This document shows, in pieces, positions 35,799-46,417 of a DNA stretch of 64,000 bases. The stretch's first letter is position 1; every line of letters begins with the position of its first letter. This DNA comes from Gonapodya sp. JEL0774. Taxonomy: Eukaryota > Monoblepharomycota > Monoblepharidomycetes > Monoblepharidales > Gonapodyaceae. A program made the translations under genes and the position numbers. Where the stretch lies: positions 24,753-88,752 of the forward strand of contig JADIIX010000093.1 of assembly GCA_027604505.1 (NCBI GenBank). The letters are read 5' to 3'. The notes below the pieces were generated by a model that saw only the letters and a list, made by a program, of their open reading frames with translations, was not told where the DNA came from and searched no databases.

Positions 35799-36147
35799 CA
35801 GTGCGGATGTTCTTGAGCCTCGCAGAGTCCACGAGCTTTTGTTTTACGTGGGGATAGGGGCGGCAATCGTCATTCGCTTGCGCTATAGAGTTCTTGATGC
35901 CGATAAATTAGCCGGAAGTCAGACATACAGAAAGTGAATTTCTCCCAAATAATAATACACAAAATCAGGGACCTCAAATAAGTCAAGAAGCCAAAGAACA
36001 ATCAATTACGAAAAGTGCCCAAGTTCCCTGTCAAGCGCGGCACGACAGCACGAACGCATACCGGCAATGCGCCCAACTTCGGTAACGCTAGCAGCTTCTT
36101 CCATGAACCAACCTCTCTCGTATGGATAGTGAGATCATGTTTACGAA
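35799..36147. other. Intergenic, no gene recognised
   Basis: A 349 bp gap holding the upstream region of the DJ-1 gene (-) and the 3' end of the next minus-strand gene. No recognised element. Confidence 0.5.
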
Positions 36148-36822
36148 TCAGACGTCTATCGCTGCGATTTTTGGCTTGTTGACCAATTCAGCTGGCTTGG
36201 CGTCTTCGAACGGCTTAGTTTCCTCGACGATCTCAATGGCATTAATTTTCAGCTTTGCTTCTTCGGGAGGCGTAGACGTTTCGGCGGCAACCGGGACCTC
36301 GGCAGTGGAGCTCGGCTCCGCTGCTGGTGAAGCAGTCTCGACGATGGGCGGTGTGACACCATCCGTAGCTGGTGTGTCATTTGCAGCAACTGGGATATCC
36401 ATAGCGACTGTTGCTGGGGCAGCAATCACAGTGGATGTGGGAATTGCTTTTGGCGGGGACGCATCTGCGGTTTCGCCACACAAACCGAAGCAGGAACCCA
36501 GAAAGGAAGTGGGACGCGGTGCTGATGTGGTTGGAGTGTCCGCTTCAGCCGCGACAGTTACTTTGGGCGTTTCCGTTGCACCCGTGATAGTTGGCGTGCT
36601 GGTGCTGCTGGGTACCAGCTCCTTTATGACAGCAGCGTCCCCCTCTGCAACCTTGCTCAGATCGGCGACTGGCGAGGCTGGAAAAGAGTGGTGTGCCGGT
36701 TGAGTCAGACGAATCATACGGACATATGTCCTTGAGTCTCATGCAAATCCGGCCGTCTCAGGCGACTCACTTTCTACCTGGGGCTCTTCGGGAACGGTAA
36801 CAGTCTCGGGTTGAGTAGTCAT
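36148..36822 (-). CDS. Hypothetical Thr/Ala/Pro-rich protein with a Cys motif
   Basis: The ATG at 36822 starts MTTQPETVTVPEEPQVE. A GTGAGT donor and a TTTTCCAG acceptor about 105 bp apart join it to SPVADLSKVAEGDAAVIKEL. The rest is low-complexity Ala/Thr/Pro/Val sequence broken by FLGSCFGLCGE, where paired Cys next to hydrophobics could be a palmitoylation site (inference). It ends in a Lys/Glu-rich tail (VNKPKIAAIDV). About 190 aa, no signal peptide, no known domain. Confidence 0.6.
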
Positions 36823-37345
36823 ATCGAACAATTAGAGGATATGATGTGGGCTAATATGTGGTGAATGTTAAAAATCGTGGCTGACAGATCGGTCACCGTG
36901 TGGCTTCGGTTGGTCGCCCTGGTAACCAGATTGCCATTCATGAAAATCCATCTTCTCCCCCAAAAGATGTGCCAGCCTTCTGTTACAAAAATTGATAATA
37001 CCAGGTGATACATATGTGACGATACAATACTGCGGAAATAAATTTCATTGCGGAGTAGTTTCAAAATAGCCTAGACGAGAATGCCGTAAGGAATAAACGA
37101 TGCGAATAAAGGTGCGAATAAAGACCTGAATACAGTGAAACAAGTTGCTCCTCTGTTTCCGTTGTTTCGGAGTCGGATCAGGGAACGAAAAGTATTCTAA
37201 ACCTCAACGGTTTATTCTACATATAATTGATATTTCCACCTTGAGGGATAACCAAATGAGAGATTGTATCAGTACTGACCAATTCTAGAGAGCTACCGGA
37301 TCTATCACTGCATAACAAGGTTCCGTCCGAACGTCCCGACCCAAG
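36823..37345. other. Intergenic, AT-rich, no gene recognised
   Basis: About 520 bp between two minus-strand genes. Should include the promoter of the Thr/Ala/Pro-rich gene. No feature seen. Confidence 0.5.
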
Positions 37346-38146
37346 TTATAGCTTGCTGGCGCTGTTCTTCAACTTCTCTCCATCATGAACTTCTTCGAAT
37401 CCCACAAATGTAGTACACTCATCAACTGATTTCCGCTTTGACACAACAGCGTTTGCTGGGAATCGCTCATCAGGCCATCCCATCGCGACACAAATCATGA
37501 CCACCTGGTCATCAGGAATTTTGGCAAACTCTCGCACCACAGGTGTCTGCATGATTCCTTGTGAGTTGATAACACATCCGAGTCCTCGCGACCAGGCAGC
37601 GTTGACAAGTGCATTGACAATCGCACCGCAATCGAATGGCCCAATATCACCACCAAGGATGGACCGATCGTACGTCACCACGATCTGTATCGCAACCATG
37701 TGAAATGAGGAGAAAGTGTTTGGCACGGGTCGAGAACACAAGTAGACATTACTTACCGAAACTGGGGCGTCAAACTGTCGAAAACCTCTGAGCACCCAGT
37801 CCAACCTCTTTTTGCTATCATTTCTGGGGATATCCATAGCGGCAAATAGCTGCTTCGCTATTTCGATCTGACGTTCCCGGTGTACGCCTGTGTACTCCCC
37901 GTGAGATCGCGGTTCGCGACTTGCGGGAACACCAGCGAGGTTTCTCCTGGTGTTCTCGGCACGGATCGCATCAAGAGGCGCTCCCGATACAACGAAAAAG
38001 TTGCAAGGCTGGGTATTGAGCGAAGAAGGCGCCCGGAGGGCAAGTGCGATAACATCACGAATCACTTCGCGAGGAACGGGTTTGGGAAGGAAACCGCGAA
38101 TCGATCTGCGGCCGAGGACCACCTCATCGTATGGAATCGAAGACAT
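37346..38146 (-). CDS. Nitroreductase-family flavoenzyme
   Basis: Starts MSSIPYDEVVLGRRSIRGF, the classic nitroreductase opening with the RRSIR FMN-binding segment. Then come ALRAPSSLNTQPCNFFVVSG, GPFDCGAIVNALVNAAWSRG, GCVINSQGIMQTPVVREF and VMICVAMGWPDE. A 72-bp intron (37685–37756, GTAAGT…ACAG) is a multiple of three and has no in-frame stop. Unspliced reading therefore looks like one uninterrupted ORF; spliced, the protein is 242 aa. Known family members are FMN-dependent, use NAD(P)H and reduce nitroaromatics, quinones or related electrophiles. The physiological substrate is unknown. No targeting sequence. Confidence 0.93.
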   Translation of the reverse strand: MSSIPYDEVVLGRRSIRGFLPKPVPREVIRDVIALALRAPSSLNTQPCNFFVVSGAPLDAIRAENTRRNLAGVPASREPRSHGEYTGVHRERQIEIAKQLFAAMDIPRNDSKKRLDWVLRGFRQFDAPVSVSNVYLCSRPVPNTFSSFHMVAIQIVVTYDRSILGGDIGPFDCGAIVNALVNAAWSRGLGCVINSQGIMQTPVVREFAKIPDDQVVMICVAMGWPDERFPANAVVSKRKSVDECTTFVGFEEVHDGEKLKNSASKL

Positions 38147-38660
38147 GGTAACGCAGGTTGTGAGCGCGGGCGAAGATAAGATGGAGAATACTGCAAAGTA
38201 TTGGGATTGTCAGGTATTCCGAACCGTTTCGCTTTCCGGAAACGTTGGATCGGGTTCTCAATCCCGCCTTCATCTCACCTTCGAGTTTGAAATGCTAGAC
38301 GGAATATGGTCAACCACTCAAAGGTTAAAAGCTCTTCAGGATCGGCGATTCCCGAGATATTATAAGATGGTCAACAATTGCAACATTCAACAGTACGTGC
38401 CGATGATGCCGAACACCATCACACCATCATGTTTAGAACATTTAATGTTATCGTAGACATGATTTCGACAATTACATGAGAAATTTCAAGGTACTCCATA
38501 ACCATGTCCGATACAACACCATCCCGATGTCGTCCCTTGCCCCGAACGAGCATCCAAAGCTCTTGTCCCCACCTTTCCGATAAGCGTTTACCCGTGCAGT
38601 ACACCGATCCATTGTGTTCCAATTACTCGCCATTGGGATCAATCCAGTTTACTTATGAAT
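38147..38660. other. Intergenic, no gene recognised
   Basis: About 510 bp upstream of the nitroreductase gene (-) and downstream of the membrane SH3 gene (-). Contains no supported feature. Confidence 0.5.
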
Positions 38661-41180
38661 TCACCGGGGTCCCTCCACCGCCCCCTTCAGTTTCCGATAG
38701 GCCTCATCACTGATTTCACCTTTCGCTAACATGTCGTCCAAAACCACGTCAGGCAAACCTAGAAGGAAAATACCAAGCCAATTTAGCGTTACTTGTATCG
38801 CATTACAGAGCAGGTAGAACGTCCATACAAATGACGTAAGCGCAAAATACTTACTCAACGGCGCACCATTTCCACCTCCCGCTCTCCATCCGGTTCCTGT
38901 ACTGGTGGAACTAACCGCCCGCGAGTCCAGAACTCTCGTCCCTGCCAGAGCAGACTTAGTCAAGCTCACACTCCTGGCGCCGATCATGGAAGATGAGAGC
39001 ATTGGAGAATAGCCGGGCCGGGAGCTAGGCGGGCCAGCGACGTTGTAAATCGTGGATGGGCCGGTGAGCCCGCTGGAAGGCGGTGGCCGGTTGCCATATT
39101 GCCCAACAGGGCCGTTGGGTGCAGTGGATGGTTGGAGGATGACGAAGGGGAGGTTACCGAGTTGGAGGGTAGTCAGGTTCGTCGCTAACATTTGTGGAAT
39201 TCCTCATGGTTAAAATACTGGCGCAATCTAGCAGAAAGAAAACTTACCAATACACCAGCCGTCCCTATACAATAACCATACATATATCGCTTCCCCTGGT
39301 GTCACCGCCACTTCATCTCCGTTCTCAGGCTGCCACGATTCTACAGCCACGTAGTATGCTCCAACCTGCACGGTACTCTCGTCAGGTCTTCCACCGAGCG
39401 CTACGTATCCGGGATCTGGGGGAGGGCCTCCATCAGAAGCAGAAGAAGAGGACCACACATATGCCGAAGCTCCTCCGGGTGCAGCAGTGGCGCCGGATGG
39501 CGGAGGAGCCAACGCTCCAAAATCAACACGCGAAGTGGGTGCAACTGTACTGGTAGGGTAATTGGATGGCGGTGCACCATACACGGGACTTGGTGGTCTC
39601 ACATTGCCTTGGTTGTACTGGCCCTGATTCTGTAAATGAGAAGGCAAACGACCAGAGGATGTAGGCGGCACGAGGCGGCCGGAATTGGTCATCGTGGCAT
39701 TCGTTGAACCAGATCGGCGGTGATAATCCTTGCCCTCGTTTGAAGGTGGTCGGAATGCAGTCGCGTACGTTTGAGGATTAGAATGCCCACTTGTGGGTCG
39801 GCTCGAACCGCCAGGGGACCCGGACCCGCCGGCGTACCCATGATGGTCTGTGCGTTTGTAGTCTCCGTAACGGTCTCGGGGATCACGATCTTGCTTTCGT
39901 CGTCTGTAGAGGAAGAAGCCAACTCCGACAAGCAGGAAGGCCAGGGCGGCAGCGCCGCCAATGGCACCCCCAAGAACACCGGATGATACACCGCCAGTCG
40001 CCTTGTCATTCTCGGCAGATGGTGAGGCTGAGGTTGATGCAGACACAGCAGGGCTTAAGGACGAAGACGCAGCCGTGGTAGTCGAAGACAGCGCGGCAGG
40101 TGATGAGGAGGTAGCAGCCATCACAGTTGACGTCGTGACTGTGGTGGTGGAAACTTCCGTCGGAATTGTGGTAGTAGCAGTCGTATTGCAAGTCGTGCGG
40201 TACGGCGACGCATCGCCTAGACACGTGGAGACGGACACAGGTGTATAACCCGCCGCCGTAAGCCTTGCAAAAGTCGCGGAGGCGCCTGCGACAGCACATG
40301 CTGCGTTACTCGCATCTGATAGCCATAAAACGCCGCCCCTGGCATCCCCTGTACCGTAGGTCTTGATCTGATCCTGCAGGGTGGTGTTGAATGCGCTAGT
40401 GCAGGCGGCTGTAGTGGCGGCAGTGCCCGAGAGAGAGTTACCAGTTGAGGTCAAATCGAACGCAACGCCGAGAGTGGAGTAACCCATGGAGGCGGCGACA
40501 GCCTGGATATCGGAGGTCACAATTTGGCCGGGGAGGATCAGATCTGAAGGATCCGGAACGGGGATGGTTGTTAGAGTAGCGGGGCATCAAAAAACGGAAC
40601 AGCAAAATATGATAGCAGTAAAGGTGTTCCGTACTTAAAGCAGCGATCTACTATTCCAGGATCCCCGCATCTCAGTAACTTCACTCGCGTCCAGTGTCAC
40701 TGCATGTGAGCACCTTCCCTCGATTCCTTCATCGCATCTGCTAGGAACCCAGTCGAAACATCCTTCAATTGCCATCTTGATGAGTAGATAACTCACATTT
40801 TGGCACTTTCCCTGTTGCCTGTTGGATCAATCTACACTCCGCTTGCAGTTCAGTTTGAATCTGAGCAGTTGAATATGTCCCTAGGTCGTTGTCCACTGTG
40901 GTGCGCCAACGTTGTCCAATGAAGGCACCAGCAGTAGAGACAGCAGAAAGGTTTGCCACGTAAGACTGTGCAATACGGCAGAAGTGCAGTTAAGCTCCAT
41001 CTAAACAGAAACCCACCATTGCGTGGTGGGTCTCGTCCACGCAATATCCCTCCCTTTACTCACTGTGGTTCCAAAAGTTCCAGTATTCGGGAAGAAACTC
41101 ATAGCCGAAGCTGCAACACCAGCAGCAGAGGGGATCGATGCAGTGTACTGCGAGGGCCCGTACAAGTATACGACCGCCAT
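38661..41180 (-). CDS. Single-pass membrane protein with cytoplasmic SH3 domain
   Basis: From ATG at 41180 (MAVVYLYGPSQYTASIPS), exons encode an extracellular-type domain with paired Cys (AACTSAFNTT, SNAACAVAGA, VSTCLGDASPY). A Ser/Thr-rich stalk, one transmembrane helix (LGGAIGGAAALAFLLVGVGF) and a basic stop-transfer (YRRRKQDRD) follow. The cytoplasmic part is a long Gly/Pro/Ser-rich linker, then an SH3 domain: YVAVESWQPENGDEVAVTPG, YVWLLYRDGWCI, LQLGNLPFVILQ. After the SH3 domain comes a Ser-rich tail with a terminal helix (ISDEAYRKLKGAVEGPR). No signal peptide is visible at this start, so an upstream 5' exon may be missing. The design parallels the two LRR–SH3 genes at 58627–63681 but with a different ectodomain. 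The likely role is coupling a surface signal to the cytoskeleton or signalling partners (inference). Confidence 0.78.
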
Positions 41181-41449
41181 TTGGGTGGGACTGTCGAGCG
41201 GGGGATGGAGGGTCGGAAGCAGGGAGGTTACCAAAAAGTTTTGGTTGCTACTGCGCGTAAACAACATAACTGACTCTGTACAATAGATTGGGTACTTGGT
41301 GGTGTCGGCTGGTCACAGAAAGGTTGCAAGGTTGCGTGCGTCCGTCAGATATTCGCGAGGGTCAAAAGAACGAAAGATGCGAGCACTTTACTTCAACCAC
41401 ACCGGTCAGAAACATAACGGGCGTCTGCTCGACTTTTGACCTTGTCTCG

Positions 41450-41641
41450 TTACTTTGAAACCTCCTCTGTCGTCCCATGCCCCCAAAGAGACGCTTTATT
41501 CAACACACCGTAACCAGTCTGTCCAGCCACTGTCGCCACCCCGAACGCTACAAGGGCCGCTGCGGCTAGTGCCGGGACAACCATTTTCCGTTTCCGAATC
41601 GTTGTCTTTGAACGTATGCGTGGTCGCAGTGGACTGTTCAT
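41450..41641 (-). CDS. Possible 63-aa single-pass membrane protein
   Basis: A single-exon frame from a true ATG: MNSPLRPRIRSKTTIRKRK, then a hydrophobic stretch (VVPALAAAALVAFGVATVA) and a short polar end. A basic N terminus followed by one helix would fit a small mitochondrial inner-membrane protein. There is no homology I recognise, and it could be chance. Confidence 0.35.
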   Translation of the reverse strand: MNSPLRPRIRSKTTIRKRKMVVPALAAAALVAFGVATVAGQTGYGVLNKASLWGHGTTEEVSK

Positions 41642-42746
41642 TTCCTAATGGAGGCCCCGTTTCGAATTTTGTTCATGCGGTGCAAGACGAGTTTGAGGGT
41701 CCACACCTCTGTGCAGCCGCAGCGTAAAATGCAAATGTTTTCTCGGGACTATTCCCATGTACAGAAATCTCTGATATTAGCAGACATATGATTATCTGAT
41801 GTAGTACAAATTCGCTGATTGGCTCCGTTCGATGGAAGAGTCGAATGAATGAGGGTTTTCATTTCGAAAAACCAACAGCACGCATCATACATCTGTCGGA
41901 CATCTTTCTAGGACATAATCTATCACGAGATTGCTATTTGTGTCTTCGTTCTCTCCCCTCAGACCCTTCCCGGGCTCTGGCGCCGAAGCCGATCAAGCCC
42001 CGCCTCGTGCTCATGCATCATGACACATTATCGCAAAAATCAAGGTTAAATCGGGGAGAATGCCCAGTTCTGGCAATTGGGAGTTAACCAGGCAAGCTCT
42101 CGTGTAGGTTATTCTCGCGCGGCTCCCCCTAGTTGATCATGGTACAAGCAATTCTGAAGACGATGCATGTGTGGTACGCATCCTGCAACCGCTCCAGATA
42201 GTGCTGACTGCAGCTAAGCATTGATGAGATAGATTGAGCTAGCTCTCAAGAGTCATATCCACATGACACATGTGGATTGACCTAGTAGTGATCATCTCTC
42301 CTTCTGTGTCTTCATAAAAGGATCTACCGCCATTTAATCAAAAGTCGCCAGTTCAAATTCTCTTCCCTCTTCATCTTCATCGTCTGGAACGTTTGCGATC
42401 AACTGCAGATCCTCGAGTACATGCCCGTTCACCCCTCGGACCAACAAGAGCTCCACCACGTCCTCCCTCCAACGGCCGCGTGCATTGACGAGTGCTTCGT
42501 CGTCACCTGCGTGCACTGCTTCAAAGCATCTACTCAGTGGGGCCGCGCGAAGTGCCCCGACTTGTCCTGCATGAATGTCTGCGCCCGGTCCAAGAGGAGA
42601 TCAAGAACTCCAACATGGCGATACTGGACGGCATTGACGAGTTGCACTGCAGTACTTCAATCCCATGTCCGATCCAAGCCCACATGAATTCATATTCAAG
42701 CTTCCGGTTCCACAAGCGAGAGCACAAACAATCAGAATATTAGGTT
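41642..42746. other. Intergenic with an orphan open segment
   Basis: Mostly without features. On the minus strand, 42334–42516 reads an acidic C terminus-like segment (VPDDEDEEGREFELATFD) that could be a terminal exon. I find no matching upstream exon, and the plus strand also shows open frames here. Left unassigned. Confidence 0.35.
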
Positions 42747-45700
42747 TCAGTTAGTGACAACAACCGGAGTGGACGCAGAGCCCATATCGTATTCACCAAT
42801 AGTAACTCCCCTCTTGATCTTACCCCAACCGACCAACCTAAAGGAATGGAATGAGATCAAACGGATTAATTTTTCGCTGTAGTTCCATCTTTGGGTCGCG
42901 ATCGGCCGCGAACAAGCAATATCCTCCTCCACAACGAGATACCCACCGCCAATGTTTGTCGATACGTCGGCATAGCGCAATTGTTTCGTTGACTTCGGTG
43001 CAAGTGGTACTAGTCATAGTGGTACTAGTCACACAATCTTCGCAAGATTTGCCTTGACGGATACAACGCGACCACCGGTAGCTGTAGAGCCGATGTTGAC
43101 CATGAGGATCTCGACCTTTGCGAGTTTCTCAATCTGCCGCAAAATTCAAGAGGAATGTGGACATTAAGATCAGGCATTGAATTTGATAAAATCAGATTTT
43201 GCACAGGTATGGACACGTGATGTGTAGAGCATCAAGAGGCCAGAGCAAAGATTCGGGCAACGGCGATATTCCCCATTGCAACATGCGCTGAAGGACATCG
43301 CATACATGGGGTCATCTCTTCAGTCTATAATACTCACCTTGGTCTGTTTCTATCATCTATCGTCTTGACACCAAGCAATCTTCTGAGCAGGAAGTACTTG
43401 ATTTCCAGTTCCGTGTAGAATTACGGTGACTGTCCCACAGCCCCAAGAACTTGGCCGACGAGACGGTCAGAACGGTCGAATGTGGGTTCGGTTTTGGTAC
43501 CGACACCTGTGCGGAAGCAGTGGGGAAAAACGTGCACCGGTTTCACAATCTCATCCGGTGGGTGACCACGCGTCATTGCAGCACACGTACCAATCAAGCC
43601 ACCAGAAACAGCGTATTTCAAATCATTCGTTTCGGCCAGTAAGCTCTGAATCCTCGAGAAAATCGGCCTGCACTTTATCCTTCCCTCCCCGTCCTTGCTT
43701 ACAATCCCTGGCCGGACTTCAATCTCATCGCCCACCCTCAGCACCCCTTGCAGAATGGATCCACCGGCCACACCACCCTTCAGGTCCGCCACCTCAGAAC
43801 CAGACTTGTTGATGTCAAACGACCGGATAACGATGAGGCGTGGGGTATCTGCAAAGCTTCGAGGGGGCACTGGGATCTTCGTACAGATATACCCAGCGAT
43901 AACATCGATGATGTACTTGAGTTGCGCAGAAATGGGAATGATGGGTGCGCCGTCAGCGAGAGTGTCTTGAAGAATACATCGAAACGGGAGTGCAAGAGAG
44001 AACCAACAGAAAGTGTTGGAGATGTTATGAATCACAAAATTTGATGAACGTCCATTGACAGCCCCACATGCGACTTCCTGGCTGCAGCAGTTTTCAGTCG
44101 CTCCACGTGCGGCAAAGCAATCCAAATAGAAGAGACACCAAAAACGTTTCACAAACATAGCCCTCGTCATTCAAAGAGCTCGCTTCGTTACAGCTCTGTT
44201 CTTGAAGTTCCTCCGCGCACTCCTTTCCGCCACATCTTAACCCCACCCCCTTTATCTTTATAGGCGTACGTACCCTTGACAAACTCTAAAATCTGCTGTT
44301 TTTGCATAATTGCCGCCTCCTCCTTGACCAAATCTATCTTGTTCTGTACCACAATCACATTCTTGAGTTTCATAATCTGGATGGCCGCGAGATGTTCTGA
44401 GGTTTGGGGTTGGGGACCAGACGCGTTGGCTGCCACGACCAAGAGTGCAGCGTCCATGACCGCGGCGCCGTTGAGCACTGTAGCCGTGAGAATGTCGTGG
44501 CCCGGACAGTCGACGAAAGAGACGAGGCTGGGGTTTGAGGTGCAATTTAATGTTCAATATCCGCACGAAACATGGAGCGCATCGGTGCATGAACCACAAA
44601 ACCAGGGAACCTTGAAGACTGCCGACGATAACAACCAAAGTAAGGAGCCTCCCTAAAGCTTGTTCGAAACGCGCCCAATTAGGATTGCAATACCCACCGT
44701 ACCAAGATCATTCTGCCTTCATAGGTCACCTTTTCGCACGGAAAGCCCTCGGGTTGACTGCTGTGAGCAGATTTGTAGCTGCCGGGACGAGGGCACTGGG
44801 TTGGAGCATTTGAAGATCTAAAATGGTTTCGGGTTGAAACTAGTACGCTTGAGGATTTGTGGAACTTCGCAGGTGTTTCTCCCAAAACGCATGCACGATT
44901 TCGGAAACTGCATCGGTCTAAACATGGAAGAGGGTCCGGTGATTTCTTATATTCCGATAATGCGCGGTTGTTGTCCGGTATCTCAATGCCTTCGCCGATG
45001 CAACACGCGCGTCAATTTCACTTACTTGCTTGCATCTCGCTCATGGTATCGTCAAACCGGAGGGAGATATCTCACCGACCTTGGCGTTAGCGTATCCCAA
45101 TTTGATGGTGATGTTTGTCTCCAATTCGTTCTTGAACCTGACTGTCTGCACACCGGAAATAGCCTTAACGACCGTGAATTTGCCGTGAGCGACATGACCA
45201 ATCGTGTCTGTAGATTATTGGGGTGATTTTTGCGGATTTGATAAGTTTGTTCGTGCAGTCGAGCAATGATGGAGGGATAGGAAAAAGATGTCACCGCGTC
45301 AGATATCACATAAATTCGCACATATGACCGATGGCGCTCGAACCAGTCTTGCTTGAGTGTTCTTCCCGTCGATCTGCCCACTTGCCCGATGAAAAACTGT
45401 TCACTCTCTAACAGGGTGACCACAGGGCCCATCAAGCGCTGTGAACTCATCCAGTCACGTGCGATAGCTTTTCTCCACGTCCACCTCAGTTCCTCGCAAG
45501 ATCATCCACTCTTTCTGTGTGTTACAACAAATTACCCATATTCTTTCTCGCCACGGACTAAAGATGTCCAACTCGCCTTTTACCACTCGCTGGACTCTGG
45601 GAATACATTCTCTTGCCACTTTCATGGTTCGCTCTTGGCCGCGCCTCTTGCAAGTTTCTCTACTCACTAATATTTATCGTAGCCTGTCTGTGAATGACCT

Positions 45701-45788
45701 CCGGGCTGAGAGGATTAAGCTGCGTTGGATCGATGTCATCTGGCTGCTCGGGAAGCACAAACGGCTGAAGGGTTTTATTGGAGGTCAT
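42747..45788 (-). pseudogene. Decayed eIF2-gamma (translation initiation factor 2 subunit 3) copy
   Basis: Exon order follows eIF2-gamma throughout, from ATG at 45788 to the stop at 42747. Examples are [111 protein letters not shown] and WRLVGWGKIKRGVTI. Several essential sites are broken. The G1 loop reads GHVAHGKFT, not GKST. The switch Arg of ELERN is Thr. A zinc-knuckle Cys is Ser (CPRPGSY). A TAA replaces the conserved Glu before FYTELE near 43425. Near 43003–43032 a 15-bp tandem duplication and a missing base put VKANLAKIV and TCTEVNETIAL in different frames. The real factor delivers Met-tRNAi to the ribosome and is essential, so a working copy must exist elsewhere unless these are sequence errors. 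Confidence 0.75.
43003..43031. repeat. 15-bp tandem duplication inside the eIF2-gamma-like locus
   Basis: AGTGGTACTAGTCAT is followed directly by AGTGGTACTAGTCA. It lies exactly where conserved coding sequence is interrupted by stops and a frame change. Confidence 0.9.
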
Positions 45789-46417
45789 GGTTTTTATTGG
45801 TTGCAATTGCCAATGGGAGTGTTTTATACCCTGGCTGGGCAAGCTTCCTGGCACGATGACTCTGCATCACTACACGTTTGAACTGCAGGTAAAATAATTG
45901 TGCCATATTACTAGACCTGACTGCTATGGGTGTAATTTCCGCCAATGGCAATACAGGGATCAACTGAGCACCAAGGAGAAACAGCTCTCCATTTGAAATA
46001 CACAAAGATAAGGATTCTCCAAAATTGCATCACCGCAATTCGATTCGATGGGTTATTATGTATGTAACAGCCCATTTGACACGCCAACTCTAATTGTGCA
46101 AGGTGGTGAGCCCCCCGCACATAGTTACGCGTTCCCGGCAATACCGCAACACCAGTTTAAATCAGTTCGGTAGAATCTGTCTCGTCTTAGCATCGACCCG
46201 CGGAGCGTGACTGTTATCCAGTACCAGGCTGCCTTCACTGCCGCAAAACTGTTCGTGACTTTCCTTCGAACAACCACACCCTCATGTGTTTTTCCAACAT
46301 AATCCCCTCTCCCTTTCTTACACACCACAGCATCGGCAACTCCCACTGCATTTGAGGCTCTCTCAATCTTGCTCATTTCCTTACACTCTCCGAAACTTGT
46401 TTCATTCTACCATCGGG
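45789..46417. other. Divergent intergenic region
   Basis: About 630 bp between the eIF2-gamma-like locus (-) and the TMEM33-like gene (+). Should hold the latter's promoter. No gene or specific element recognised. Confidence 0.5.

Noticed and set aside
42334-42516. Acidic minus-strand open frame downstream of the eIF2-gamma-like locus
   Set aside because: It might be a terminal exon, but no start, upstream exon or family match could be found.
43003-43031. A 25-nt GT…AG intron that might remove the stop in the eIF2-gamma-like locus
   Set aside because: It would be too short for splicing, and the joined sequence is not in the conserved frame.
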